Assembly: GCF_028554725.1 (NCBI RefSeq)
Contig: NC_071671.1
Span: forward strand, 50,366,001 to 50,430,000
DNA length: 64,000 bases
Origin: Zeugodacus cucurbitae
Taxonomy: Eukaryota; Arthropoda; Insecta; Diptera; Tephritidae
Reading direction: 5' to 3'
The position numbers were made by a program, and so were the translations under genes. Shown here piece after piece: positions 48,281 to 60,938 of this stretch. Within the stretch, counting starts at the first letter, position 1; the number at the start of each line of letters is the position of its first letter. The notes beneath the pieces are model-generated. The model made no database searches and was not told where the DNA came from. It saw nothing but the letters and a program-made list of their open reading frames with translations.

Positions 48281-51005
48281 AATAAAATCGGCTTGATAAT
48301 TGTCGACAATTTTTCGAAGATTTTTAGTGCTCATTTTAATATTTATTGTGATTCAAGAAAAAGAACATTTGGGTTATTTACCGGAAATGATGTAAGCGTT
48401 TCGATTGTCTTCACATAATGCAATTATTCAACATTTGTAACTATTAAACTGTGTTCTGTGACAACACACTCACTCTGAAATATGAAAAAATGCCGCAAGC
48501 TCATAAAAAAAGTACTTAATTCTAATGACGACTCAAACCTTGAGACTACTGAATTTTCCACACTAAAACGCTTGACTTGGGTGTGTTATCACCCACACCG
48601 GCCGCAAATCGGAGGCGTAATTTCACACAAAGATCAATTAAAATCAATGCCAACCCCAAAGATATGCTGTGCAATACCGCCATTTGGCCAATTTCGTAGA
48701 GCCTAAGCGCATTAAAGATTCACAAAAATCAAAAACAAAGAAATTATTGTTGGTAATTTAAAACATTTAAGCCGGCGGCGATGGCAATGTAACGCGACGC
48801 TTTATGGCATTATTATGTCATTTTTGAAATTCCTGGCGACTACATATACGAAGCCACGCATATTTCTCTTTATGAATGAGTGTGTGTGTTTGTGTGTGTC
48901 AGAGTGTCAAAAACACGCAGCCAAGCCAAGAAATTCATGTTTTTTTTTCAGCTTACTCACTTGTGCAGCCATTGACACGCCACTTGACAAGCCAAACAAC
49001 TACAAAAACAACAAACGACAAATAAAAATACACCTCCACCAAAAATATATGCGCGATTACCATTACTTAATAGCTCGCTTGGAAGCATTAAACATTAAGC
49101 GCGTAATTTATTGAAGAGCTGCCAACATGGCTCAATTAGGTGTGAGTGTGTGTGTGTGTGTGTGTGTGTCTATATAAAACTACTTTGGGGGTGCAGTGGC
49201 ACTTGTTTCACTTGTTTGTTTGAATGATTTCTAACGCGATGACGCCAGCGCAACCAAACTACTTGCTTACATATAGACAAGCTTACTGTAATCACTTTAC
49301 ACAAACATTTTTCGATTGAAATTTGTCATTTGTCAATTTGTTGGTTTTATTGCGCCAACATGCTCGCGCACAAGCCTATCAGCCGATTAGCGGATTAGCC
49401 GCCTGTGAATGCCACTGGTCTTCTTATATAGCGCGTGCGCGCCAAAAGCAAAAGCAAATTATGCTGAACAGTATAAATAAACGGTGAATTCTATATACAA
49501 AGACATTATATGTGTGTAAGAATGTGTAAAAAGAATAAACGCGTTAAAACAATTCAATGCCGTTTTATTGCCGAACGGATGCCGCACGACAACCGCAACA
49601 GGCCAACACCGGATATTGCTGAATATAATGTAGCTGTTCAAGTCTAGAACTTTTTATTGCTTTTCAGTTAGTTTTTTATATATTTTCATACCGCAGCGCA
49701 ACTTGTGGAAGATGGGATCAAATATAGCTTAGAATTTATTATAATAAACAGAAGACGAGTTGAATTGATTAAGTGTATATGGCAATCCATAAGAAAACAA
49801 ATTTTGCAAATGCAACTGGAGTTAAATGTTCTCAGACATTAGGAATCTAAAAAATTCGCCAAGCAAGCTCTAATTTCATTGAACGCTGAGTATCTAAAGC
49901 CCGTTTGGTTTCCAATTTATAATTTTTCTTGACAAATAAGCGATTGTGAAAACTGAATTTCAAGAATTGGTTATTCGATTTTTACTAAGTTGTTGTTGTA
50001 GGTTAATTTCTTACTAAGGCCATTATATGTTGTTGTTGTTATTAATGTCATGGCTTATTGAACTGTCGGTAATAATAGTTTAAGTAATTTCATCGACGAA
50101 GTCGCCACTATGTTAAGGTCTTCTTTGCTCACCTTCAATCTTAGCTTCCGATCATTTATGAGCAAGCAATCCAAACCACTGGTTATATTACTACCATAAA
50201 TATTTAGAGTCAGCTTAAAACTTGTAGGTCCCTCGTTTGTTTATATTGTTTGTTGCCATATACAGGAGAATCCCACAAATAAGACGAAAATTTCAGAAAA
50301 TGAGCAATTTTGGAGGATTCAGATCACAATAGTTTGACTTGGTAACATTCCGCATTGAAGGAATGATGGAACTCTATGTGGACCACGTTTTTCAAAGTAT
50401 GAGTAAGATATTTGGCTGAGCGGAGAAATGTAGGTTAACAGTGTATTGACCTTGAAGATTTTGAATTTTTTATGTTCTTCTACTAATCTACTTGAAACCA
50501 ACCAAAATTCTTAACAGGCTATATGCCGTCTAATCCAATATAAAGAGCAATGATCAAGACATGACAATCGATTTAATTATATTTAGCAGATATTTGAAAC
50601 CGTTGCGAAAATTTGAGATTGATTCGCGTCATTTAATAATATTTTCTAATTCCGAAAGAGAATATTTTTTAAAGCTATTAAAGGAGTATATCGGCACCAG
50701 TTGAATGCATTGCTGGTCTAATAATATCTCTTTGATTGTTTGTAACTATTTCGAAATCACTGAGTTGTTGTTTCCGGACTAGTACCGGACTAGTTCAAAA
50801 TACAAATTAGATATTGTCATCATTAAAATTTATGAATGATCATACTGTCAATCATTAAACTATTTTATACGTATTTTAAGTTCAAAGGAGAAGAAAAAAA
50901 AGAGGTAATTTCAAAACAAATAAAACGAAAACTAAAAGTAATATTCGCTTATAGCAAAATTTCGGTTCCACTCGAATACAAACAACCTTACTTGTTTATT
51001 TTTTC
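48281..51005. other. Intergenic region
   Basis: It holds a (GT)n microsatellite at about 49142-49170 and GTTGTTGTT runs near 49991 and 50030. Several 60-100 codon frames exist but show no conserved motif or splice context. Nothing else recognised. Confidence 0.5.
49142..49170. repeat. GT microsatellite
   Basis: A GTGAGTGTGTGTGTGTGTGT-type dinucleotide run in intergenic sequence. Confidence 0.85.
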
Positions 51006-51590
51006 ATTCATATTTTATACATAATTCTTTTCTGCGTACATTTAAGGAATGTAGAATTCATGAGTATGCGTATTCACTTGCTGTTTTCGTACGTGTTATG
51101 CCGCCGCGAATGCCATTTGTGCATTGAAGCGAAGTTGCAACGGAGAACATTGCAGAAAAGCATTATGCACATGCGCCATATAATACACTTACTGCCTTTC
51201 TCCGTTCTAAACTTCCACAGACTTTCGTCACTAATGCTTTCATTCTGATTTTGAGCTGTGGAATATTTCGAGTTCGTTGCTTAAGTCTTTGGTTTTTTAT
51301 AGTTAGTACTTCATTGTAAGTTTTTCATTGTTATTGGTTGAAATATTCGATTTTTACAACAATAATAAAAACAATAACAAAGCTTCAGAGCTTCTTCTCA
51401 AGCCTGAGGTCTATTTCTTGAAGTTTTCAAAGGTTTAAGAGTCCTGCTAGTATTTAGAGATTTCTGATGGGCTGCTGAGCTTGCATAAAAAGATTTTAAA
51501 AAGCAAAAATAAATATTTTGATTCTTCAATTTGTTGAGTGTATTCTTTTTTTTGGGCTTAGAACTCAATAACCACAGAGAACAAGTCACA
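51006..51590. repeat. Duplicated non-coding block, copy A
   Basis: It matches 55500-56075 in the same orientation. Shared words in order include TTTAAGGAATGTAGAATT, GCGTATTCACTTGCTG, TTTCGTACGTGTTAT, GCCATTTGTGCATTG, AAGCATTATGCACATG, CTAAACTTCCACAGACTTT, TTTCGAGTTCGTTGCTTAAG and GAGTCCTGCT. The 62-codon frame at 51060 is not kept in the other copy, which hits a stop after about 27 codons, so coding function is not supported. Confidence 0.8.
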
Positions 51591-53274
51591 CCCTCAATTC
51601 ACTCGGTTACGGCGTTCGTCCAGGCGTTAAGTTGTGATAATTTCTAGCACTTTGCAAGTTTTCAGTTAACACACACAGCCAACGCTGCCGACACTCTCTA
51701 AGTACAGCAAATTTAAATAAACCATCTTTAGCGGCTTTTCGACCACCTTCAGCACTTTGCTTTTATTGTAATTACCCACTGCTAATGCAAAACTAAAACT
51801 AGCATAAAATAAATATAGAAGCATAAGTGTGTAAATAGCATAAAAACTTAGCGGTAATGACGCGAACAACGGCCAGCCGCAAGCAGCGGAAAGAGTAGTG
51901 ACGCCAATGTTAACGTCAACGTCGCTGCCAGCGCCCCTCATTGTTTATTTTCGATTTTGACGCTGCGCTCTATGAACAACAAGCACTTTTGTTCGACAAC
52001 ATTGTTGTAGTTAATGTTGTTGTCAGTGCTACTGTTGTTGTTGCCATGTTTCTTTTGTTGTTATCGGGGCCGCCAATATGATAGCACCGTTCGTTCGTTT
52101 ATACATCCATTTGTGCTGTTGTGCTATTCTACTTGCCAATTGAAAAGAAAAACAACTGTAAATTTACGCCACATACTTTCCCCCTTTCCCCCCGGCTGCT
52201 TAGGCCATTTCGTTGGCATACAAAAGAACCGTTGGAATCAAAAGTGTACAAGTGTGGCCAGTTGGAAGTAGTCTACGCAATAAAGCACACACAGATATGG
52301 GTGCATATAGACAGACATACATACATATGTCTGAATAAATTTATTTTCTAATCAAATTGATATGTGTTCATATCTCTACTTCCACGACAGTGTGTATGTA
52401 TGTTTGTATTTCTTATAATATGCGTGAATTTGGACAGTTGTTTGACTTGTCGATTCGCTTTGCTATATTCACAGTTTTATCATAATTATTACTTGGCAAA
52501 GAAGAAATATGGATTTGTGCGTAGAAGTTGTTGGCATAAAATCGTACATTTTAGCATAAGGAAGTCTTCAATCTATACGGCATTTTATAAAGAAAATGTG
52601 TGTTCGTACGTGAACAAAGCTATTTTATGAATGATTTAGATTAATACTATAAATCTAGAGTTTCGAAAAAATCAAATATGCTCTTTAGCACAATTTCTAT
52701 TTATAGCATATGTATCGTCATTTAAATAATGGTTACTGAAAATTTTCGACTCCAAAAAGCAGAAAGATTTTAGGTAAAGGAAAAATTACTGTAAATATTT
52801 CAACATTTTGAAACGAGTAGTCTGTTCATAACGGCATTTGGTATTTAAATATGATTCATCTAGTTTATCTTAAACCATATAATTACAAAGTTAATAATGC
52901 CAGAACTCATTATTATTATGTTATGCAGTAACCTACTCGGAATCTTAATTAATCTCACAAGATTATTATAAAATGTCAGGTATTCAGACTAATACAGTTG
53001 CCCTTGATTATAGGGGATATTTAGGATCGGATGGATTTTATATAACCGAAAAATAACTCTTGCACTTGGGAAGTAGGTACGCTAAAATTAGCTCTAATTA
53101 GTTGTCAAAAGACTCACAAGAACTCAGAAATTAGAGTATTGACACATCATAATTCAAAGAAGTAATGGGAAGAAGCACAGTAGATTATCGGCGTTAAAGG
53201 TAACTAATGGGCGTATTTTAATCCATTATGTGAGCACAAGTTTGTTATGTAGATAAAGCAGATACAGTGGAACT
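51591..53274. other. Intergenic region
   Basis: No supported gene. CATA/TATG microsatellites occur near 52316-52330 and 52393-52410. Near 52994 a phrase (TACAGTTGCCCTTGATTATA) looks like a possible start of another Tigger-type element, but no matching right end was found. Confidence 0.45.
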
Positions 53275-53646
53275 TCCATAACTCGAACTTCTGTAACTCG
53301 AAGAGCTCCATAACTCGAACTTTTGAATTGGCAATAGCGTTTAGAAATAAAATTTCATACTAATTTCCTTCCATAACTCAAACTACCCTAACTCGAAGTT
53401 CTCCATAACACGAACTCTTAAATTGGCAATAAAGTAAAATTTCATACAAATTTCCTTCCATAAATCGAACTTTTCGACCAGGGCATAAATAAAATTTAAA
53501 ATTTCACAATCGAGTGTGGATTTTAATAGAGTCAGTCTATATTTTTTGTAAAATATTATGTTTTTTGAAAATTCTATAACTCGAAGTCTCTCTAAATCAA
53601 AGTTTTTTTTTGGATTATGGTGATTCGAGTTAGGGAAGTTCCACTG
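53275..53646. mobile_element. Intact Tigger-like MITE, 372 bp
   Basis: TA duplications at 53273-53274 and 53647-53648 flank it. The left end CAGTGGAACTTCCATAACTC is mirrored by the right end GAGTTAGGGAAGTTCCACTG. The interior has several tandem-like units of CATAACTCGAAC-TCT followed by GAATTGGCAATA, and a TTCGACCAGGGCATAAATAAA segment. There is no open reading frame. It is the best-preserved member of the family also seen at 35211 and about 45890. Confidence 0.88.
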
Positions 53647-55499
53647 TATTCGGAAGCATTCAATAAAACTGAACTGTGCAAATTAACATTAGCCATGTGA
53701 ATGTGAATGAAGATATGAACAAAATAAGCGACTATTCCGCCACAACAGTTTTCTTACTTTTCTTACTATTACTGAAAAATAGGATTCCTGATAATCTTAA
53801 CATTCCACTTCAATCATCTTCAATCGATATATATTTTCCACATTCCCACAAATATTACTACTTTATTAAGTAACTTAGCCCCCTTTTTCGGACTTCGTCA
53901 AACAAGTATTCTTTCGTAGTCTCGTATAAATTTTCTGTAGTTATTATGGAATCATTTCTTGATCGCGAATAGCACATTATCGATCTGTCATATGGGAAGA
54001 ATGCTCGGAGAGTTATTACTTTGTAGTTCTCAACCATATAGGACTCAATATTTTGTCTTTTAAAATCGCACTATAACGCTGGACTACTAAAAATTGTATT
54101 GAATTATTTAAAAAAAAAATATCTATATAGATATATTAAAACGAGTTCAGTTACATGTTCAAGTTATGTTCCTCCGAAAAAAAGGAACCTCATTATAGGT
54201 TTTCAAAAGTTAAATAGAACTTTCTAGGGTGAATGCAATTATTACGAAAGGTGCCAACACCAATATTGATATATATATATTTTTCATATATGTGCATCTC
54301 AGTTTGCTTGAGTTCAGAGTAAGATGGATATATGTAATTCGATTATATGTAGCGAAAAAAATATATATTCAACGAACTCGCGATTGTTCCGTAAACAAAG
54401 TTGAGTTGATCACCAAACGCCTGAATGAATCTTTCTACCTCCAAATGCTTGCATATAAAAATGTTGACGTGACTTCAAATTGTCGCATAAATATTTACTT
54501 TTTGAATTTTTACAACTATGATAATGAGTTGGTTAAACATTTTAATATGAGTATAAGCCATTATACATTAAAGGAATTCGTTTTGATAATATTGTCAATA
54601 TTTTTAACTCAATACAAACCCGAGTAAATTGTGGCATTAAAGAAAGATTTTTTGTGAATTTTAACTATTCACAGACGATTCTTCATTTTATTTAACTATT
54701 TTACATTGTAATTTTTTAGTTATATGGAATTTTCTAAAATACTTGCGGTTGCTTTAAGCACTCGAATTTTTATGGGAGCTATTTACGAGTATAAGACTAA
54801 AAGACTTTCAAAAGCTAACAAACTCCACAAATAATAGCAAAAAACGTGTTAAATGTATACTATCTTCATTAACCCACTTTAGTAATTCTCTTCAGCAATA
54901 TTTGTTATAAAATGCTGTATAAACTAGACATACAATGACATAACCTATTTGCATTACCTATTTAAAAAAAAATCAAAAATTTTGCTGTTATTTGTTGAAG
55001 TACTTAGCCTAATAATGAATTTCGATTGCTTCTTTCACCAACACACATACATCAAATAATATAAGTATATCCATATGTACTCAACATTTTTGAGTGCATA
55101 TCACTTTTAACTGAGTGACTGTTTGCCACTGACTCGAGCACTGCAAAATAATTAAGTTGAATGCCCTAAAAAGCGAATACACTTTAATTTAATTATATTA
55201 CCGTTAAATTGTATTTAGAAACTATTTTTTAATAACGAGCAAATACCGATATGCATACTTGAATTATTATTTGTGCAATTATATTCCGGAGAATGACTGT
55301 CGTAGTCATGTGGGTTGAGTGCAATGTACCGTTAGGTGAATTTTATGTTTACATTGTTTTCTTTTTTTTTATTTTATTTAATGGCAATCACTTTCCAAGT
55401 GGTATGTTGAAAGTAGTGATTTCAAAGGGAAAAATACAATATAAAAGAAAATGTTTTGATATTTGAAAATCGATTTTATTCGTTACTCGTCCGCTTTTC
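53647..55499. other. Intergenic AT-rich region
   Basis: It contains an unusually long 132-codon plus-strand frame (54229-54627), rich in Ile, Asn, Tyr and Phe, with no recognised domain, no clear start context and no splice support. I treat it as probably non-coding. Otherwise nothing is recognised. Confidence 0.45.
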
Positions 55500-56075
55500 T
55501 CAAATTTTATATATTGCTATTTTCTGTAAATATTTAAGGAATGTAGAATTTATGATCATGCGTATTCACTTGCTGCTTTCGTACGTGTTATACCGCCGCA
55601 ATTGCCATTTGTGCATTGCAGCGAAGTTGAAATGAAGAACATTGTGGGAAGCATTATGCACATGTGTTATATGCTGAATAGTGTCTTTTCCCACTCTAAA
55701 CTTCCACAGACTTTTGTCACAAATGCTTTCATTTCGATTTTATACTCAAAAGAATTTCGAGTTCGTTGCTTAAGTCTTTTGTTTTTTATAGCCAATGCTT
55801 CTTTTTCAACTTTTCATTGTTATTGATTGAAATATTAGATTTGTACAACAATAACAAAAACAAATAAGTCATAAATATTCTTTCTAGAGTTATTTTACAG
55901 AGCTTTCACTCAAATTGCCTTGATGTTTTCACAGAAATTAAGGGTCCTGCTGGTACTTAGAGGTTTCTGAGGGTCTTCTGAGTTTTCATAAAAAGCTTTC
56001 TAAAAGCAAAACAAAAATTTTCGAATATATTCTTTAAGACATTTCGGTTTAAAACTCAAAACTACCGAGAGTGTT
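55500..56075. repeat. Duplicated non-coding block, copy B
   Basis: Partner of the block at 51006, in direct orientation about 4.5 kb away. It keeps long exact words (for example AAACTTCCACAGACTTT) amid many substitutions and small indels, so the duplication is not recent. No inverted ends, target duplication or transposase text was seen at the borders. Confidence 0.8.
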
Positions 56076-57879
56076 AACTACTGTATTAGTTCAACGTTCC
56101 TATCACAGTCGGGTTCACGTTACCAGAATAGAACCTGATTTTTTATCAGCAGTCAACTCGCAAATATTACCAAAAATTATTAGAGGAACATTTTCATCTA
56201 CTATAATATGTACAACAACAAATTCTATCAGCACAGATCACTTTTCTTGGTACTGGATTTTTGTTTTTTAATTTGAGAGAAGGGTTCAACAATGAGCTTC
56301 TCTTTTTAAAGCCTTTAACACAACAAAAGCCTATAATAACAAACATAGAAGATCAACAAAAGTTTAACATTCCCATAATAAATACTCGCGTCTTCTAAGA
56401 AGATTACATAAGCAACTCCAAGTCATAGAATAGGGACTAAGATGCTTAGAAATGTCAGTTAAAAAGTATAGACCGTAAAAGAGCGCGGTGTTTTATAACT
56501 CACAATCAATTTATGGCTGTTTTAGACTTCAATATTATCAAATTCTGGTTCTAAGAAATTTGTAAAGTCCACTGAGACAGTTCTAAGAAAAAGGAGAGAC
56601 TTGAAGCCCAACTATAATACTTTATAATCCATTTGCTTTGACCCAGGTACACAGCCGATTTTTTCAGTGCCAACCACACCTAATTAACCGTCAAGTGAAA
56701 GCTCTTCAATATCTCTCTTAATCTCAATGCAATGAAGATGAGCGAAACGAAAAGGTAAAACTACAACAACAACAAATACAATGTAATACCAACCGAGATG
56801 ATGTCAACACAACAACGCTGATTACAACAATGACATGCCACGATTTCATAATTCCACGCAGAGAGCGTTGCACAAACCGACAACGCACGAATGTTGGCTG
56901 ATGAATTGGGTGTGTTGCGCTGCGCCGGATGATGATGAGCTGATGCATTAGACAAGCAGACAGACAACAAGCGAAAAGAGGTGGCGACAACCAAACGAAT
57001 GCAGAGGAGCCGCAGAGACGAAGTGCAGAAGAATTGCGTGCGTCTTCATTTTAATATGCAAGCGACGCAACAATTTATGCGCATTAAACACTAAATGGAG
57101 CGGAGGCGAGTAGGTGGGCCACGGTGTGTGTGTGTGTGTGATGCTGCACCTTGGGCATGCGCGAGTTCAATGACAATGCTACCATATTTTTTTGCGCGGA
57201 GGAAATTTACATTTTCACTAAAGACCACGCATACCGCGAGAGTGTCTCAAAGACACGCCAAGTGGGGCACTGAAGTGGTGCGGGGAACCCTGTTAAAGGG
57301 AGTGCATAAAAAATTATGGAATTTCCATGCGAATTCGAATGGCTTAAGCTCTAGCTTAGCAATGAAAGAGTTCGCATAAATTTGATTTAGCAATTAGCAA
57401 GCGTTGCCAATGGCATTTTTTCTATGCTGTGGCTATCAGTCGTTGGCTGAAAATTCACTAAAGTGTTATGAATTCATGCGAATTACATATTGCATTTCTG
57501 CATATTTTACATGCGAATTTGCATTTATGTGTTTATTATAAAGCTAATAATCGCAATAGTAACAATACGATTCGCTGAATGTTCACTCTATCATTCATAC
57601 AAAGAGCGATTACATGCGATTACGTCTACACATGATTGGCTAAGAGGAGGCAAGGTAAGGCAAACGCACAGGCAGGCCAGCAGTGAGGCGATTATGTAGC
57701 ATATGTCTGCACAATGTTTTACAACAACAACAACATTTGAAGAAAAGAAGGCAATGCCAAATTCGGAATGAACCGACTTACTTTTATTTGTTAGTGAGTT
57801 GGAATATTTATTTGGCCCTAGTCCTTCGGAATAGATTTCCATATAAGTTTTGACAAGTTTTTTATAACAGTAGTCGAAT
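56076..57879. other. Intergenic region
   Basis: No gene recognised. The stretch about 56740-57330 is distinctly more GC-balanced than its surroundings and has a short (GT)n run at 57125-57140. Frames there lack conserved motifs. Confidence 0.45.
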
Positions 57880-58630
57880 TTTTGAACTTTTATGAAAGCT
57901 TTTTGATGACAAAATTCGAATGAAAACTTTGAAGTTATTTGAAAAGCTTTTATGGAAATATTTTAAATAATCGCAATTTGATGAAAGCTTTGAAGCTTTT
58001 GCGAAAAGCTTTTTCCTTACAGAAACAGAATTAATTATTTGAATAGGCTGCCGAGTGAAAATATTTTAAGTTTAGGAAGAATTTACAATAAAGTAGACTT
58101 ACTTTAGCGTATTGCTACGCTAACTGTAGATAATGGTAACGAATCAAATCTAGGTCATCCGAAACCACTCCGTTTAAGCCACATACCCAGGACACAACAC
58201 ATAGAAAAATATTAGGTGATACAGCCAGCAAGCAACTAGCCATGAAAATTGCCTGCGAGCGCGGATTTATGGAGTTCGTTCTGCTATTTCCCTAAACTTA
58301 AAGCCGCATTTGCACGTAAAATTTGCGAACGGATTTTTTTCTGAGAGAAGTGCGATGAAAGCTGTTTATGACAAAAGTTCATTGAAAGCTTTAAAGCTTT
58401 TGTGAGCTTTTATAAGGCAAAAGTTCATTGAAAGATTTGAAGCTTTTGTAAAAAGTTTTATCACAGAAATTGAGTTGAAGCATTGAACGGCAAACGCTGT
58501 TTTATGTCAAATGTTCAATGGCATCTTCAAGATTGTGATGAAAACTTTAAAGCTAAATATATTTTATGGCTAAATTTCATAAAAGCTTTGAATCCAAAAT
58601 TTTTATGAAAGTTTCGGATTTAAATATGCC
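57880..58630. repeat. Diverged AAAGCTTT-rich repeat array
   Basis: The words GAAAGCTTTGAAGCTTTTGC, GAAAGCTTTAAAGCTTTTGT, GAAAGATTTGAAGCTTTTGT and GAAAACTTTAAAGCT recur, together with ATGACAAAA-TTC-ATGAAA spacers. They fall into two clusters (57887-58010 and 58345-58620) separated by about 330 bp of unrelated sequence. The core AAAGCTTT is self-complementary, so each unit can pair with itself or its neighbours. Unit length is irregular. Confidence 0.65.
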
Positions 58631-60111
58631 CTTACAGCCTACATATTCACCGCTATCGGTTAATGTTATTAAAAACTACCGTTATGTGAGCAAAATCATA
58701 ATACTCTGGCGAAACCGATTGCCCCTGGGTTACAAATTTTTTAATTTGAAATGCCTTTCATTTCATTTCATTTCGCTAAACGCTATAATAACTAATATTG
58801 TTGTTTTTATTGTTCGTATTATTATTATTTAAATCGCACCCTGTGTTGTGTTTCCTACAATAATAACAAAGCATGAAAATAGCGGCTTTATAAAATTAGA
58901 TTATCAAAGCAATATGAAATATGAATTATGCGGGCATTATGTATAATGTGATGTGTTGGAATGTATGTATGTGTGCGTGTGTGTTTTCAGTTAACTGTAC
59001 CAAAATGCATTAATAAATTGAGTTTATGTTTGGAAAAGTACAAATTACCTTTCACTTTCGTTGTGCGTTATGCTTGCTGCTGATGTGTCGTTGTAATGCG
59101 ATTTGTTGTTGTTATTGTTGCTACAGTTATAGTTGTCGTTTAAAACAGATTGTTGTTGTTATAAAACACACAAGGAGTTTATATATATTAAAGCTCACAA
59201 TTCCCACATTCTCTTCAGCACTGGGATGCAACACTGCCACACACGTCTGTAACACATAAGTTGTTGTTGTTGTAAGTAGCGCTTAAATGCAACACCTTGC
59301 GCTGTCAGCAGAAAAGAAAATGTGTCGTTATTGCTTTTGCTGTTGCTAATTACGATTTTGTTGCAATTAATTTTTTATTGGTTCGTCGCGTTGTTGTTGG
59401 GTTTGTTATTGTCGCTGCTTATTTTTATTGGTTTTCTTTTATAATTTTTTTTGTAATTGCACATTTATTTATCACGATCGTTTCACTATCCAATGTCTAA
59501 TCACATTTACTTATATATCCATATATATGCTTATGTATCACTCGACACTGTAATTTTTATTACTTTTACTATTCACACGATTTTATTGCTGTCAGCGTTT
59601 TATTATCTGCATTTTCCGTCTAATATCTTTCGAATGCTTACAATGTTTTTGTATAGTTTGTCGCCGATTTTACAGGAAGTTTCATTATTGTTTGCAATTC
59701 CGTGTGTATTTTTGTATTCCTTAAAAAAATAATTACATAATTAAATATATTTAATTTTCAGTCATATTTCTTGTTGCTTACTTCAATCAAATATGAATAA
59801 TCTTGTAAGTATATGTTGGGAGTTCAGTACAAAGTTATATAAACTTGCCTTGCTGATAGTTGGCAACTCTTTATTGAAAAAAATATATTTTTTTTATACA
59901 CAGTTTATACATTTTTATACGACTAATATATTTAAGAAGTTTTTTCTCATTTTAGACAGGCGGCAACTCTATTCATACAATAACGTTTTCGATAAGTTGT
60001 AATAATAACCAATTCGTGCAATAAATCAATATTTTTTTGGACCTATTTAAGTTAAGCATACAGATTGCTTACTTGGCAACCCTTTTCCAAAATATGTCTA
60101 AATTATTTTCC
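58631..60111. other. Intergenic region with repeat fragment
   Basis: Bases near 58677-58706 match the right-hand block of the dispersed repeat at 44941 (ACCGTTATGTGAGCAAAATC versus ACCGTTATGTGAACAAAACT). GTT microsatellites lie at about 59104-59120 and 59150-59160. No gene seen. Confidence 0.5.
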
Positions 60112-60169
60112 TCCTGGCAGCTTGTCCACATCGCAACATGCGTACACAAAAGGCAGATCCGTGGATACT

Positions 60170-60937
60170 GCACTCCATTCATTGGTATACAACATTGATA
60201 AAGCTCTAGAATACAAGGAATATGCTCTGGAGCATTCAATAAGGTGTCTACGGAATTCATACTGCGAAGTATTGAGTCAATGGGTGTTGAGCCTGTCATA
60301 CAAAGGTGGGTGAAAAACCTCTTGATTTCTAGAAAGATAAAAGCAGAATGGAATGATACCAGTGTGGCCAAGGAAGTCTGTAGAGGTATTCCGCAAGGCG
60401 GAATGCTATCTCCACTCTTATGGACATTAGTGGTAAATAAGTTACTAAAACAGTTTGAAAACAAAGCTTCCAAGATAACAGCGTATGCGGATGACATCGC
60501 CATCTTAAAAACGGGAAAGTGTCTGCACACTGTCAGCAGTATAATGACCAGCACTCTCAGCACTGTCAAAAACTGGGCAACGCTAGCGGGACTGGGGCTC
60601 AATGCGGAAAAGACAGACCTTCTGCTGTTTACTAGAAGGTACAAAATACCTGCATGGAGGCCCCCTTCGCTAAATGGAACCGAGCTCCCGCTCAAGCACC
60701 GTACCAAATACCTAGGGGTAGTCTTGGACACCAAACTTATGTGGAAGTACAATGTGGAGGGGAGAGTGAGGAAAGCCAGTAATGCTCTGTATGCATGCAG
60801 GAAGATGCTTGACACTACCTGGGGGCTTTCTCCCACTCTCATGCACTGGTGCTACACAGCAATAGTGAGACCAATTCTGCTCTACGGTGTTCTGGTGTGG
60901 TGGACAGAAGCCGATGGAAAAGGACATTCGCTGCTCT
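60170..60937 (+). pseudogene. Reverse transcriptase domain of the non-LTR element, broken
   Basis: Contains the palm motifs around YADD and the GIPQGG segment, and the thumb-side text LKHRTKYLGVVLDTKLMW and IVRPILLYGVLVWW. An upstream frame (YNIDKALEYKEYAL) passes to the main frame at about 60230, where a small deletion has removed the residues that normally hold the first catalytic Asp. The main frame then shifts by one base near 60918, just before RTFAALKRI. Confidence 0.82.
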
Positions 60938-60938
60938 A

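Noticed and set aside
48482..48706. 74-codon plus-strand frame with several Cys and His residues
   Set aside because: The residues do not form a zinc-finger spacing, and no similarity or splice support was seen.
60069..60842. 257-codon minus-strand frame
   Set aside because: Antisense of the reverse transcriptase region; the plus strand carries YADD and GIPQGG motifs.
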